Notes under the pieces: generated by a model
What the model saw: the letters and a program-made list of their open reading frames with translations, nothing else
Databases searched by the model: none
Told to the model about the DNA's origin: nothing
NCBI RefSeq assembly: GCF_002250655.1
Contig: NZ_NOZR01000006.1
Span: 62,001-126,000, forward strand
Origin: Mycolicibacterium sphagni
Lineage (GTDB): Bacteria; Actinomycetota; Actinomycetes; Mycobacteriales; Mycobacteriaceae
Direction: 5' to 3'
DNA length: 64,000 nucleotides
Part shown: piece after piece, positions 44,213-54,110 of the stretch
Numbering within the stretch: the first letter of the stretch is position 1
Layout of the letters: each line of letters opens with the position of its first letter
Translations under genes and position numbers: made by a program

Positions 44213-45113
44213 CCGACAAGAAGTCGACGATCAACTCGCCGACCGTGTCGGGTTGTTCGAGCTGCAGGAAGTGTCCGGCATGCTCGACGAGAGCCACCTC
44301 GCTGCCCGGCGGTAGGACCTCAGCCACCCACGGCGCGAATTCCGGTGTCATGCAACCGTCGTCGGTGCCGTGCAGGTACAGAGTCGGCAGCTGCGGCACC
44401 TCCAGCCAGTAGCGATGCAGGTCGGCGTAGCGCGCCGGCGGGCGGGTGTTGCGAATGGTCGCGCGGTAGGTGCCGAGCGCGGCTCGCCAGCGGTCCGGGG
44501 ACCCGATCGCGGCGTCGACGTGGCGCAGATCCTTGGCGGCGTTGTAGCCGGGCGACCAGCGCCGCCACAGCAGCGGGACGATCCAGGACGGCGAGCGCTC
44601 CGGCAGGATCGGCAACTGGAAGTAGGTGATGTACCAGCTGCGCAGGACCTGTCTCGGCAACAATTTCAGCAGGCGGCCACGGTTCGCCGGCGGCTTGCCT
44701 GCCCGCGGCCGCAGCGCCGCCGACGGCGGCACCGACATGACGACGGCTTTGACGAACGGGCTGTCCGGCATCGCAGCCAGGCCGGTGGCGGCGATGGCGC
44801 CCCAATCGTGACCGATGACGATATCGGCCTCGGTGGGGTCGCACGCGGCGCGCACCTGTAGCGCGTCGTCCATCACGGCGCCGATGTGATAGCTGCCGTC
44901 GGCCGGAATCGACGAGGGCACATAGCCGCGCATGAACGGGGCGATCACGCGGTATCCGGCGGACACGAGATGCGGTGCGAGTTTCCGGAATCCGTATGCG
45001 GTGTCGGGAAAGCCGTGCAGGCACAAGGCAATCGGGCCGTCAGTCGGACCCCAGGTGAGTGCGCGCAGCTGCACTGCCGGCGCCGAGACATCGATCCAGC
45101 GTGGCTCGGTCAT
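44199..45113 (-). CDS. Alpha/beta hydrolase, epoxide-hydrolase type
   Basis: 304 residues. The oxyanion HGFP motif (LHGFPDTAY) and the nucleophile elbow GHDWGA with Asp indicate the epoxide hydrolase/haloalkane dehalogenase branch rather than serine hydrolases. LHGTDDGCM supplies the acid, and EHAGHFLQLEQP the histidine. Mycobacterial Eph enzymes detoxify lipid-derived epoxides. The start ATG (MTEPRWIDV) is 15 bp after the stop of the upstream gene on the other side. The substrate is unknown. Confidence 0.9.
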   Translation of the reverse strand: MTEPRWIDVSAPAVQLRALTWGPTDGPIALCLHGFPDTAYGFRKLAPHLVSAGYRVIAPFMRGYVPSSIPADGSYHIGAVMDDALQVRAACDPTEADIVIGHDWGAIAATGLAAMPDSPFVKAVVMSVPPSAALRPRAGKPPANRGRLLKLLPRQVLRSWYITYFQLPILPERSPSWIVPLLWRRWSPGYNAAKDLRHVDAAIGSPDRWRAALGTYRATIRNTRPPARYADLHRYWLEVPQLPTLYLHGTDDGCMTPEFAPWVAEVLPPGSEVALVEHAGHFLQLEQPDTVGELIVDFLSATSS

Positions 45114-45128
45114 CGAACCCCCCGTTCG

Positions 45129-45758
45129 CTAGATCGGGTCGAACCCGGAGATGAGCCAGTGGTCGTGAACCTTCTCCATGGTCACCCGGACGCTGGAGGC
45201 GGTCTGTGTGGGCGCGTCGGTACCGACGACGACCGTCTGGTCGACGAACAGCAGCACCACCGCGTGGTCGGGTTTGGCCGATACCGACGCCGCGGCCGGC
45301 ACCGCGGCGACCGCGGAGATCTTCTTCTCCTTGGCGCCGGGGATGACGACGGTGTTTACGAGCTGGGTGTAGGCGTCGAGGAAGCTTCCCGTCAGCCGGT
45401 CGCGCGCCGCGCCGAGATCCTTTTCGACGGTGTCGGGCTTGTAGCTCAGCAGCGCGACGGTCGAGTCCTTGGCGGCCTGCACCGATTCGGTGCGGGCCCG
45501 GTCGGCGTCGCGCCGAGACGAGTCTTCCCACTTGAGGTAGCCGGCGGCGGCACCCAGCAGCAGCGCCACGATCGGGAGCAGACCGAAGGCGATCGCACCG
45601 GCCACGCTGAAGCGGGACTTCGGCGCCTCGGGTTCGGTGATGGCCTCGGCCGGCGTCTCCTCGGCCGGCGTCTCCTCGGCGTCGGTGAGCTCGACCGCGG
45701 TGGTCTCGGCTTCCACGACCTCAGGATCGGGGAGCTCGGATTTGTCGTCAGTCGTCAC
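45129..45758 (-). CDS. Mce-associated membrane protein (second of pair)
   Basis: 209 residues: an acidic, Pro/Glu-rich cytoplasmic tail with an in-frame repeat (ETPAEETPAE), a membrane helix (about residues 55-78), and an extracytoplasmic NTF2-like domain (YKPDTVEKDLGAARDRLTGS, FLDAYTQLVNTVVIP, VRVTMEKVHDHWLISGFDPI). This is the Mam/Omam architecture that stabilises Mce lipid transporters. The two genes overlap by ATGA and have no mce genes beside them, like the Rv1362c/Rv1363c pair. Confidence 0.85.
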   Translation of the reverse strand: MTTDDKSELPDPEVVEAETTAVELTDAEETPAEETPAEAITEPEAPKSRFSVAGAIAFGLLPIVALLLGAAAGYLKWEDSSRRDADRARTESVQAAKDSTVALLSYKPDTVEKDLGAARDRLTGSFLDAYTQLVNTVVIPGAKEKKISAVAAVPAAASVSAKPDHAVVLLFVDQTVVVGTDAPTQTASSVRVTMEKVHDHWLISGFDPI

Positions 45759-46336
45759 GGTACGAACTCCACTTTCGAGACCTTTGCTTCGTCGGCACCG
45801 GTCTTCTTGACCGTCAGGCGCATCCGCCAGGACCGCGGCGGCTGGTTCTGCGCACCGCGATTGGAAGTCACCACGGTGACGGCCACCAGCACGTGGCCTT
45901 CCTCACCGGACATCGACTCGAGCCCGGCTTCGGTGACCGTTCCCACGGATTTGGACTGCGCCTGTTTGACCACCTCGATGAACGGCTGGGACCGCTTGGC
46001 GAAGTCGTCGTAGAACTGGTCAGTCGCCGAGTCGAGGATGCGCTGCACGTCCTTGTCGGCCTCGGCGGCGTCGATAGTGGTCAGGTTGATGGCGCCCTGT
46101 CTGCCGACCCCGACGATGAGGTCTTGCAGCTGGTCGGTCTTCCTGGCGTCATACGCGCGGTAGCCGAGCCAGCCGGCCAGCCCACCGAGGGCAACCACCA
46201 CGACGATCCCGGCGATCAGGGCCAAGCGCACATGCGAGCGTGCGGGCTTCGGGGCCGGCTCGGTCTCCTCGACCCCGGTTTCGGCTTCGTCTGGCGTAGC
46301 GGCCTCGTCCTCGGACGGGGCTTGCTCGTCAGCCAT
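45755..46336 (-). CDS. Mce-associated membrane protein (first of pair)
   Basis: 193 residues with the same plan as its neighbour: a short acidic tail (EAETGVEETEPAPKP), one membrane helix (about 35-60, LALIAGIVVVVALGGLAGW), and an extracytoplasmic domain (VQRILDSATDQFYDDFAKRS, VLVAVTVVTSNRG, WRMRLTVKKTG). It is the leading gene of the pair and probably forms a complex with the next product at the membrane, supporting an Mce transporter encoded elsewhere (inference from the family). Confidence 0.85.
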   Translation of the reverse strand: MADEQAPSEDEAATPDEAETGVEETEPAPKPARSHVRLALIAGIVVVVALGGLAGWLGYRAYDARKTDQLQDLIVGVGRQGAINLTTIDAAEADKDVQRILDSATDQFYDDFAKRSQPFIEVVKQAQSKSVGTVTEAGLESMSGEEGHVLVAVTVVTSNRGAQNQPPRSWRMRLTVKKTGADEAKVSKVEFVP

Positions 46337-46547
46337 AGTTCTCCCTTTGCGGCGCTACGGGCCGGATCACCCGGCCTGGGGCGCAAGGCTACCTGGTAGG
46401 CCCTGTGAGGCCCGTCACGGGATCGGACAGCAGCTCCCGGCCGCCGGCCACCGGAGTGTCCCAGGGTCTGGGTGGGATTGACCGGCCGGGGTGCGGAAAG
46501 TCATCGCATACGCCTCTGTAACGTGCTGTTCAGGTTCGGTTGAGAGG

Positions 46548-47417
46548 ATGCCCGTGAGCAGCACAAACAGCGGTCCGCAGACGGTTGAGTTCCGGGGTGA
46601 CAAAGAGCTCGCTCTGGTCGCCGACGAGTGGAACCGCGGTGCGGAGTCGGCCCCGGACCTGCCGACGATCCTGATGCTGCACGGCGGCGGCCAGAACCGG
46701 TTCTCCTGGAAGAACACCGGTCAGGTGCTGGCCGAGCACGGGTTCCACGTCATCGCGCTGGATGCCCGAGGCCACGGCGACAGCGACCGGGCACCCAACG
46801 CCGAGTACACCGTCGATGCCCTGTCCACCGACGTTCTGCTGGTGCTCGAGCAGATCGGCCGGCCGGTCGTCTTGATCGGGGCGAGCATGGGCGGGCTGAC
46901 CAGCATCCTGGTCGCCGAGCAGGCCGGCCCGGAGAAGGTGACCAAGCTGGTGCTGGTCGACGTGGTGCCGCGCTTCGAGAAGGGCGGCAGCGCCCGGATC
47001 CGGGACTTCATGTTCAGCCACGTGCACGGCTTCGAGAATCTGGAGGAAGCCGCCGACGCCATCTCGGAGTACCTGCCGCACCGCAAGCGGCCGAAGAACC
47101 TCGACGGCCTCAAGAAGAACCTGCGGTTGCGTGACGGACGCTGGTACTGGCACTGGGATCCGGCGTTCCTCACCGCCCCCGACGACGATCCGTTCGTCCG
47201 GGTGGAGCGCCTCGAGCAGGCAGCCATCGATCTGACCATCCCGATCCTGCTGATTCGCGGCAAGCTCTCCGATGTCGTCAGCGCCGAAGGGGTGCAGGAC
47301 TTCCTGGCCAAGGTGCCCAAGGCCGAGTTCGTCGAGCTCGCCGATGCCGGCCACACCGCTGCCGGCGACGACAACGACGCCTTCAGCGAGGCGGTCGTCT
47401 CCTTCGTCACCCGCTAG
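46548..47417 (+). CDS. Alpha/beta hydrolase (serine type)
   Basis: 289 residues. HGGGQNRFSW (oxyanion), nucleophile elbow GASMGG with Ser, acid in the region of RGKLSDVVS, and His in DAGHTAAGD. The layout resembles non-heme peroxidase/esterase-like hydrolases of mycobacteria. The ATG at 46548 follows a gagagg site. The 57 upstream bases that are also open lack support. It converges on the 2-hydroxyacid dehydrogenase gene with a 4-bp overlap of stop regions. The substrate is unknown. Confidence 0.88.
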   Translation: MPVSSTNSGPQTVEFRGDKELALVADEWNRGAESAPDLPTILMLHGGGQNRFSWKNTGQVLAEHGFHVIALDARGHGDSDRAPNAEYTVDALSTDVLLVLEQIGRPVVLIGASMGGLTSILVAEQAGPEKVTKLVLVDVVPRFEKGGSARIRDFMFSHVHGFENLEEAADAISEYLPHRKRPKNLDGLKKNLRLRDGRWYWHWDPAFLTAPDDDPFVRVERLEQAAIDLTIPILLIRGKLSDVVSAEGVQDFLAKVPKAEFVELADAGHTAAGDDNDAFSEAVVSFVTR

Positions 47418-48346
47418 ACCGGTGTGACCAGCTGCCCGCTGGTCAGGAACTCCTCCAGGTTGCGCATGGCCAACGTCGCCATCGCCGTGCGGGTTCGGGC
47501 GGTCGCGCTGCCCATGTGCGGTAGCAGCACCACGTTGTCCAGTTCCCGCAGCGCGGCCGGGACGTCGGGTTCGCCGGTGTAGACATCCAGTCCGGCGCCG
47601 GCCAGCCGGCCGACGTGCAGAAGCTCGATCAGCGCGTCCTGGTCGACGACGCTGCCGCGGGCGATGTTGACCAGATACCCTTGGGGGCCAAGGGCTTCCA
47701 ACACGTCGCGGTCCACCAAATGTGCGGAGTCGGGCCCGCCGGCGGTGGCGACGACGAGGACGTCGACGGAGGCGGCCAGTTCCACCGGCGAAGCAGCATA
47801 GCGATAGGGGCTGCCCGGGATCTCGCGGCGGTTGTGATACGCGATGGCGCAGTCGAATCCGGCCAAGCGGGTGGCGATGGCAGCGCCGATCCGGCCCAGG
47901 CCGAGGATGCCGATCCGGCTGCCGGTGACGTCGCGGGTGTACGGGAACGGCCCGTCGGCGGCCCATCGGCCGGCCCGCACATACCGGTCGGCGGCGGCGA
48001 ATCCACGCAGGGTGTCGAAGATCAGACCCAGGGCGGTGTCGGCGACGGTGTCGTTCAACACGTCGGGGGTGTTGCTCACCACGATCCCGCGCTCGCGGGC
48101 CGCGGTCACGTCGATGGCGTCGACACCGGCCCCGAAGTTCACGATGGCACCCAGCCGGGGCAGCGCCTCCATCAGCGCGGCGTCGACCCCCGGCCGCCCG
48201 CCGCACACGATCACGGTGATGGCATCAGCATGCCGCTGCAGGAAGTCGGCCCGCTCCGGCTCTGCCGGCAACCGCAGGGGGGTGTGGGCGGCCGTCAGTT
48301 GCTTCTCCAGCGACGGTTCGAGCCTGCCGACGACGAGGATGGTCAT
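47414..48346 (-). CDS. D-2-hydroxyacid dehydrogenase (hydroxypyruvate/glyoxylate reductase type)
   Basis: 310 residues. NAD(P) motif GILGLGRIGAAIA with flanking IGILG strands, catalytic Arg in NIARGSVVDQDAL, Glu in DVYTGEPDVP and His in LLPHMGSAT. It reduces 2-keto acids such as glyoxylate or hydroxypyruvate in related enzymes. The ATG at 48346 (MTILVVGRLE) is chosen; a TTG at 48358 would overlap the LuxR stop. It lies directly downstream of the LuxR-family gene and may be cotranscribed. Confidence 0.9.
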   Translation of the reverse strand: MTILVVGRLEPSLEKQLTAAHTPLRLPAEPERADFLQRHADAITVIVCGGRPGVDAALMEALPRLGAIVNFGAGVDAIDVTAARERGIVVSNTPDVLNDTVADTALGLIFDTLRGFAAADRYVRAGRWAADGPFPYTRDVTGSRIGILGLGRIGAAIATRLAGFDCAIAYHNRREIPGSPYRYAASPVELAASVDVLVVATAGGPDSAHLVDRDVLEALGPQGYLVNIARGSVVDQDALIELLHVGRLAGAGLDVYTGEPDVPAALRELDNVVLLPHMGSATARTRTAMATLAMRNLEEFLTSGQLVTPV

Positions 48347-48354
48347 CCGCCCAG

Positions 48355-50976
48355 TCAACCAGGCGCGTCACCGTTACCTTCGCCACGGATGATCCGCCCC
48401 AGGTCGTCGCGGTCGGTCACGTTGAGCTTGACGTAGATCCGGTAGAGGTGTCCCTCCACCGTGCGCGTCGACACCACCAGCCGCGCGGCAATCTCCTTGT
48501 TGGTCAAGCCACGGGCCACCAGTTGGGCGACCTCGCGCTCTCGCGGGCTCAACGGCAACGGTTGCGAAGTAGCGCACAGCGCAGGGGTTTTCAGCCCCCC
48601 GCAGGCCTTACCCAGCCGATCGGCCGCTGCTGCCGCTTCCAGCGAGTTTCGCCGCCGTCCTGCCGCGTCGAAGAGTGCCGCGGCCTGCGCGGCGGCATCC
48701 GCAGCCGAGAGCAACGCGCCGATCCGCTCGAACTCCTGCGATGCCGAAAACACCGCTGCCCCATCGCTGTTCATCAGGCCGATGGCGTGGGCCGCGTCGA
48801 CCTCGGCCAGCGGGCCGCCGATCGCCGAAGCGACCTCGACCACGCGGGGCAGGCACGCCTTGTCACCGAAGCGCGCGGCAGCGTGCAACGCCATCAGCTC
48901 GATCGCTCGCTGTCCTGACTCGGCCGCGAGATCGGCAGCGCGCAGAGCCGTGGCGATCGCACCGCTGAGATATCCCTCAGCCGCCGCGAACCACGCCGCG
49001 GCGAGCCGGACCGGCGGCTCGAACATCGTCGCGCCGCGGCCGACAATATCGTGCAGTTCAGCCAGCAACGGGGCGGCCAGTTGAACGTAGCCGAGTCCGC
49101 AATAGCATTGCACCAGAAGCAATCTGGCGGGGACGTTCCAGGCGGCCGTTTCTCCGGTCAGAGTGGCCAGGGTTTCCTCCAACCGCCCCATAGCCGCACG
49201 CAGCTGCCCGCGGCCCAATTCGACGGTCCCGGCCAGAACGTTCGCCATCGCTCGGGCGCGGAACTGGCTGGGCGAAGTGATGCGCACGATGTCACCCGAA
49301 CGGGCTTGCGCCGCAGCGAAATCCCCGGCCAGCGTCAGCGCGCGGACCTCGCCCAGTGCCAGCAGGAAGCGCAGCAGCCCGTCGATCTTGTCGTATATCG
49401 CGTGACCCCGCGCGGCCAGCCGCGCCGCGTCGGTGGTGCGGCCCTGCAGAGCAGCGGCCATCGCACCGCCAAAGACCGCCCACCCGACGGCAATCGGTGG
49501 TGCTGTGTCATCGGCCAGCACCTGATCGGCGAGCGCGGCGGCCTCCTCGAGGCGGTTATCGAGCACCGCGAGCGCTGCTGCGAGGCCGTCGACCACCAGC
49601 CGGACTCGCCGGTGGCTGACGCGCTGCTGGAGCATCGCGAGGATCTCGGCGGCAGCTTTGCTGTCGCCGATCGACCACTGCAGGTTGGCAATTCGCGCCA
49701 TTCCCCAACGAGCCAAGTCGAACTCCGAGAGGGTGTCGGGGTCGAACGACGCCAGAATCTCCTCGGACTCCGATGCTCTGCCCTGCCAGAGCAGTGTTCG
49801 AGCCAGCAGCTCACTCGCGACCAGTCCTCCACCCTGGCCGATGGCGGCGCGGGCCAGCCGCTCGGCCAGGTGGATATTCATCAGAGCGATCGCATCTTCT
49901 GCTGCGCACGAAAGGAATTCGGTGTCGACCTTGATGTCGGCGTGCAGGGCCAGTTGGGCACGGCGCAGCCGTTGGGCTGGAGCCTGTGGCGGGTGCAGGT
50001 CCATCGCAGTCAACACCTCGGCCCGCAGTCGCCGACTCGCGACCTGTCCGAGGTCTTGCCGAATGACCTCACCGATCACCGAGTGGGTGAAGTGAACATC
50101 GGCGGTCCCGGTATCGTCGATGATGCGAATCAGACCCCGCCGCTCGATGCGTTCCAGGGTATGAGTGTCGACGAGCTCGGACATCACCGCCAGCATTACC
50201 GGCTCGGACACCGCCAGCAGGTGCAGTGCCCGCCGTTCCGCGTCGGGCAACCGGTCGAGGCGGCTGCTGATCAGCGGAGCCAATTGCGTGGAAGCGCAGG
50301 CCGCCTCGCCCCGCAACTGCCAGACGTCGTTGACCTGCCGGAGGGTGCCGGCCTCCAGTGCGCCTTCGACCAGGTGCCGGACGAACAGCGCGTTGCCGCT
50401 GGACGCTTCCCACATCAGGTCCGCGGACAGCTGTTCGAATCGGCCGCCGAGCGCGGTTTCGACGAGTTCGACGGCCTCACCCTTGGTGAACGGGGTGACG
50501 TCAAGCCGCGCCAGGTAGCCGTCCTTCCACAGCGCAGTGATCGTGTCGGGGATCGGCTCACCGGTGCGGGCCGTCGCCACTATGCGCACCGACCCCTCGA
50601 CGGCGAGCTGATGTACCAGGGTCGCCGACAGGTGGTCGACCAGGTGGACGTCATCGATCCCGATGACGGCCAGCTTCCCGCGTCGCACGGCATGAAATGC
50701 ATTCGCCAGCATGGCAACCGGATCGACCGGCATCGGGTTGTCGAGCAGATGGGCAAACACGCCCAGCGGCACCTCGCGGGCGGACTCGGTACCGGCCACC
50801 CACACGGCGCCGGTGCGCTGCGGCTGAGTGGCCATCCGGGCCAACGTGGTTTTCCCGACGCCCGCATCCCCGAGCAGCAGTGCGCCGCACGTACCGGCAC
50901 GCCCTGTCAGCGTCGCCTGGATGGCGGCGAGTTCCGTTCCCCGCCTCATGACGGGCCAGATCCGGCTCTCCCCCAC
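48355..50976 (-). CDS. Large ATP-binding LuxR-family regulator (LAL type)
   Basis: 873 residues: N-terminal AAA/STAND ATPase with Walker A GDAGVGKTT (36-44) and a Walker B-like VIGIDDVHLVDHL; a long helical TPR-like middle (about 330-780); and a C-terminal LuxR helix-turn-helix (LSPREREVAQLVARGLTNKE, VSTRTVEGHLYRIYVKLNV). The ligand is probably sensed by the middle region. The start is a GTG at 50976. Targets are unknown; the adjacent dehydrogenase is the simplest candidate. Confidence 0.92.
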   Translation of the reverse strand: MGESRIWPVMRRGTELAAIQATLTGRAGTCGALLLGDAGVGKTTLARMATQPQRTGAVWVAGTESAREVPLGVFAHLLDNPMPVDPVAMLANAFHAVRRGKLAVIGIDDVHLVDHLSATLVHQLAVEGSVRIVATARTGEPIPDTITALWKDGYLARLDVTPFTKGEAVELVETALGGRFEQLSADLMWEASSGNALFVRHLVEGALEAGTLRQVNDVWQLRGEAACASTQLAPLISSRLDRLPDAERRALHLLAVSEPVMLAVMSELVDTHTLERIERRGLIRIIDDTGTADVHFTHSVIGEVIRQDLGQVASRRLRAEVLTAMDLHPPQAPAQRLRRAQLALHADIKVDTEFLSCAAEDAIALMNIHLAERLARAAIGQGGGLVASELLARTLLWQGRASESEEILASFDPDTLSEFDLARWGMARIANLQWSIGDSKAAAEILAMLQQRVSHRRVRLVVDGLAAALAVLDNRLEEAAALADQVLADDTAPPIAVGWAVFGGAMAAALQGRTTDAARLAARGHAIYDKIDGLLRFLLALGEVRALTLAGDFAAAQARSGDIVRITSPSQFRARAMANVLAGTVELGRGQLRAAMGRLEETLATLTGETAAWNVPARLLLVQCYCGLGYVQLAAPLLAELHDIVGRGATMFEPPVRLAAAWFAAAEGYLSGAIATALRAADLAAESGQRAIELMALHAAARFGDKACLPRVVEVASAIGGPLAEVDAAHAIGLMNSDGAAVFSASQEFERIGALLSAADAAAQAAALFDAAGRRRNSLEAAAAADRLGKACGGLKTPALCATSQPLPLSPREREVAQLVARGLTNKEIAARLVVSTRTVEGHLYRIYVKLNVTDRDDLGRIIRGEGNGDAPG

Positions 50977-51020
50977 GAAGGCAGTTTACGCAGGTAACAG
51001 GCTCAGGCAAGCGGGATTGC

Positions 51021-52385
51021 TCAACGTTTGACGACGATCGCGTTGACTGGTCCGCTCGCCACTGTGGTGAACGGAACGGCGACCGGGAAATCGTCGGTGA
51101 GGGCGCCGATAGCGCAGCGCCCGATGATGGTGGCCAGCGCCATAGTGGCCTCCAGCATGGCGAAGTGGTCACCGATGCAGGACCGCGGTCCCGCGCCGAA
51201 CGGCAGGTATTGATAGCGCTCGATCTGTTTGGCCCGTTCGGGCCGGAAGCGGTCCGGGTCGAACGTCAACGGGTCCGGCCACAACGCCGGATCGCGGTGT
51301 ACTGCCCAGATTCCGAACCCCAGCTGGGATCCGGCCTCGACGCGGTAGCCGTCGACTTCGATGTCGCGCAGCGCCACCCGGGACAGCGCCGCACCCGGCG
51401 GACACAACCGGAGGGCTTCATGGAGCACCTGTGTGGTGTAGGTGAGCCGGGGTACATCCTCGGGTGCAGGGCCGGCCGGCCCCAGGGCGTGGACCTCGGC
51501 GCGCACCCGGTCTTGCAGATGGCGGTTGCGGCCCAGCTGCCACAGCGCATAAGTCAGGGTCGTCGCGGTGGTGTCGTGACCGGCCAGCACGAACACGATC
51601 AGCTCGTCGCAGATCTCGGCATCTGTCAGCGACTGCCCGGTGTCGGGGTCGACCGCGGCCATCAATGCCCGGACCAGCGGGGCGTCGCGATTCGGATCGC
51701 GCCGGCATTCCGCCAGGATCTCGCGGGCGAGGTTGTGCAGAGTCTTGCTCGCGTTACGGGCCCGGCGCCGCGCCGGCGTCGGCAGCCAGTCCGGCGCGCG
51801 GATCGGGCGCATCGCTCGATCGGCGACGTAGGACAGGGCGACCTGCAGCGGCCCGGCGATCTGCTCACTGCGCTCGTCGAGGTCGATTCCCAGTACCGAG
51901 CGGCCCAGCGCCCGCAGCGTGAGGAGCCGGCTTTGGCTGTCGAGGTCGATCTGGGCGCCGTCGGCCCAGCTGTCACAGATCGCTTGGGCGGCTTGGGCCA
52001 TGTGGCCGCCGAACTCGAGGACATGCTTCTTGGTGAACACGTGCTGGAGGCTGCGCCGCCGAGGCAGCCACTCATCGTGGGGCAGGCAGAACAGGTTGCC
52101 GCCCAACAGTTTACGAACTTCAAGGTGGACGCTCGCCTTGTCCACGAAGGCGTCGGTCCGCCCGATCATGTCCCGGCCGCCCCGCGGCGATGTCACCGCC
52201 ACCAGTGGGGGGCACAGCCATTTCGGGCCGAACTGCACTCGGGTCACGGGACCGCCGGCGTCGCGCAATTGCTCGAAGCCGGTATGGAAATGGCGCAGCG
52301 CGCGCAGCGCATCGCGATTCGACATCGGGTTCTTAGGCGCCAAGGGCAGCGCGCTGACGGCGACGGTTTCCTGGGTAGCGACCAT
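51021..52385 (-). CDS. Cytochrome P450 (CYP4/CYP132-138-like bacterial group)
   Basis: 454 residues. I-helix AGHDTTATTL, K-helix EALRL, the PERF-like DPDRFRPER and heme loop FGAGPRSCIG with the axial cysteine. The AGHDTT and PRSCIG forms resemble eukaryotic-like long-chain P450s and the mycobacterial CYP132/CYP135-138 types rather than the CYP142 type above. The substrate is unknown. A ferredoxin gene is not adjacent. The TetR gene lies 85 bp upstream on the same strand, so cotranscription is possible. Confidence 0.9.
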   Translation of the reverse strand: MVATQETVAVSALPLAPKNPMSNRDALRALRHFHTGFEQLRDAGGPVTRVQFGPKWLCPPLVAVTSPRGGRDMIGRTDAFVDKASVHLEVRKLLGGNLFCLPHDEWLPRRRSLQHVFTKKHVLEFGGHMAQAAQAICDSWADGAQIDLDSQSRLLTLRALGRSVLGIDLDERSEQIAGPLQVALSYVADRAMRPIRAPDWLPTPARRRARNASKTLHNLAREILAECRRDPNRDAPLVRALMAAVDPDTGQSLTDAEICDELIVFVLAGHDTTATTLTYALWQLGRNRHLQDRVRAEVHALGPAGPAPEDVPRLTYTTQVLHEALRLCPPGAALSRVALRDIEVDGYRVEAGSQLGFGIWAVHRDPALWPDPLTFDPDRFRPERAKQIERYQYLPFGAGPRSCIGDHFAMLEATMALATIIGRCAIGALTDDFPVAVPFTTVASGPVNAIVVKR

Positions 52386-52470
52386 GAACTCAGGGTCCGC
52401 ACACTCGAGCCGGCGTCCTAGAGTGATGCGCTACTCGACGTGTGCAGACCACTGCTACGCATACGTGCGC

Positions 52471-53103
52471 CTACGGCACGTCCCCGGTCCCAAGCAACTG
52501 CACGCCGGTGATTGGCCGTGCCGGGTCGCCGCCGGTGGCGATCCGGTCGACCGTGCGCTGGATCGAGTCGTCGAGCTGTTGCTCGGTGAGATCCTTGAGC
52601 CCGGTGGCGGCACGAAGGAAGGCACCAAAGAGCCGCCAGCTCAACGGCAGCGCGATGGCGTGCGCGGCCGCTAGCCGAGCGTCGACGTCGTCGTCGAAGT
52701 AGCTCCGGGTGAAGTCGAGGAGCTGTTCGACGTTCGGGAAACGGGATTGAAGTTCCCCGATGGGGTAACCGTCGAGGATGGTGCGGGCGACGACCCGCAA
52801 CTGCCGGTCAATCGCCGCCTCCACGACCTCCGCCGGCGCCTGCTTTGCGAGCAGGTCGGCGAGGTGCTGCCCGAGGTAGTCGAGCACCGATGCCACCAGT
52901 GCGTCCTTGCTGCCGAGATGGCGGTGGATCAACCCGTGGTTGATTCCGGCCCGGCTGGCGACGTCACGAATGGAGGTGGCGGCCGGTCCGCGTTCGGCGA
53001 ACAGGTCCGCCGCGGCCACGAGTGTGGCTGCGACGACCTCGTCGCGTCCCGCGGGCGGTAACGACCCAGAGTGACCCAACTCACTTCCACGCGGTGTAGT
53101 CAT
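52471..53103 (-). CDS. TetR-family transcriptional regulator
   Basis: 210 residues from the ATG at 53103. N-terminal helix-turn-helix: [40 protein letters not shown] (the HLGSK form of the usual YxxF/HFxSK end). The rest is helical ligand domain. A TACTGT element six bases before the ATG suits a leaderless promoter and lies in a TACAGTA palindrome, so autorepression is likely. It faces the AtsK-type dioxygenase gene across 72 bp. Confidence 0.9.
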   Translation of the reverse strand: MTTPRGSELGHSGSLPPAGRDEVVAATLVAAADLFAERGPAATSIRDVASRAGINHGLIHRHLGSKDALVASVLDYLGQHLADLLAKQAPAEVVEAAIDRQLRVVARTILDGYPIGELQSRFPNVEQLLDFTRSYFDDDVDARLAAAHAIALPLSWRLFGAFLRAATGLKDLTEQQLDDSIQRTVDRIATGGDPARPITGVQLLGTGDVP

Positions 53104-53108
53104 TCGTA

Positions 53109-53154
53109 TACAGTAACCGATCATAGATACCGTAGACGATTGACTACACAGTCA
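53109..53154. promoter_or_regulatory. TACnGTA palindromes and dyad between TetR and dioxygenase genes
   Basis: TACAGTA (53109-53115) and TACCGTA (53128-53134) are 19 bp apart, and TGACT-ACAC-AGTCA (53141-53154) is a perfect 5-bp dyad overlapping a -35-like TTGACT. Together they are the natural candidates for the TetR operator controlling both genes. Confidence 0.45.
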
Positions 53155-53175
53155 CTTGCCAGCAAGGAAGCCGAC

Positions 53176-54105
53176 ATGGCCACAATCACCACCCATCTGC
53201 CCACGATCACCAAGCTCAGCAGTCGCATCGGCGCACGCGTCGACGGAGTTCGACTCGGCGCGGACGTTCCCCCGGAGACCGTGGCGGCCATCAACGAGGC
53301 GCTATTGCGGCACAAGGTGATCTTCTTCCGCGACCAGCACCACCTCGATGACGCCCAACAGCAAGCCTTCGGTCAACTTCTCGGCACGCCGGTGGGGCAT
53401 CCCACCATCCGGCACGTCGACGAGGACAAAGCACTAATCCAGCCGATCGACTCCGAGTGGGGCAAGGCCACTCAGTGGCACACCGACGTGACCTTCACTA
53501 CCGACTACCCGAAGGCTTCGATCCTGCGGGCGGTCACTCTGCCCCCGTACGGCGGATCGACGCTGTGGGCCTCCACCGTCGCCGGCTACGATCACCTTCC
53601 GCCATCGTTGAAGGCCATGGCCGACGATATGTGGGCCCTCCACAGCAATGCGTTCGACTACGCCGCCGCCCCCGCATCGATGGCCGGAGCCGCCTCCGGC
53701 GCCACCACCAACACCGCCAACGTCAACTCGTTCAGCGCACCGGACTTCCGCACGGAACATCCGGTGGTCCGGGTGCACCCTGAAACCGGCGAGCGATCCC
53801 TACTGCTCGGGCTCTTCGTACGTCAGCTGCTCGGCGTCGACCCCTACGAGTCGGCTACCCTCTTCGAGATTCTGCAGCGGCGAATCACCAAGCCAGAGAA
53901 CGTGATTCGGTGGAACTGGGAAAGCGGCGACGTTGCCATCTGGGACAACCGCGCCACCCAGCATCGCGCCATCGACGACTACGACAACCAGCGCCGCGTG
54001 ATGCACCGCGTCACCCTGGCCGGCGACGTCCCGCAAAACGTGAATGGCGAAACCAGCCGAGGCATCGGCGATGCCAATCGCACCGGGCAGCCGGTGCTGG
54101 CATAA
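53176..54105 (+). CDS. TauD/TfdA-family Fe(II)/2-oxoglutarate dioxygenase, alkylsulfatase AtsK (Rv3406)-like
   Basis: 309 residues. Iron facial triad: His and Asp in QWHTDVTF and the distal His in TQHRAIDDY; the 2-oxoglutarate Arg is in MHRVTLAGD. The sequence follows Rv3406 closely ([43 protein letters not shown]). Rv3406 cleaves alkyl sulfates oxidatively to supply sulfur, so sulfate-ester scavenging is the likely role. The ATG at 53176 follows aaggaag. The facing TetR is a likely regulator. Confidence 0.92.
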   Translation: MATITTHLPTITKLSSRIGARVDGVRLGADVPPETVAAINEALLRHKVIFFRDQHHLDDAQQQAFGQLLGTPVGHPTIRHVDEDKALIQPIDSEWGKATQWHTDVTFTTDYPKASILRAVTLPPYGGSTLWASTVAGYDHLPPSLKAMADDMWALHSNAFDYAAAPASMAGAASGATTNTANVNSFSAPDFRTEHPVVRVHPETGERSLLLGLFVRQLLGVDPYESATLFEILQRRITKPENVIRWNWESGDVAIWDNRATQHRAIDDYDNQRRVMHRVTLAGDVPQNVNGETSRGIGDANRTGQPVLA

Positions 54106-54110
54106 AGGAG

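Noticed and set aside
49051..50997. 648-codon plus-strand frame opposite the large LuxR-family gene
   Set aside because: The minus-strand product has Walker A and a LuxR helix-turn-helix; the plus frame has only biased composition.
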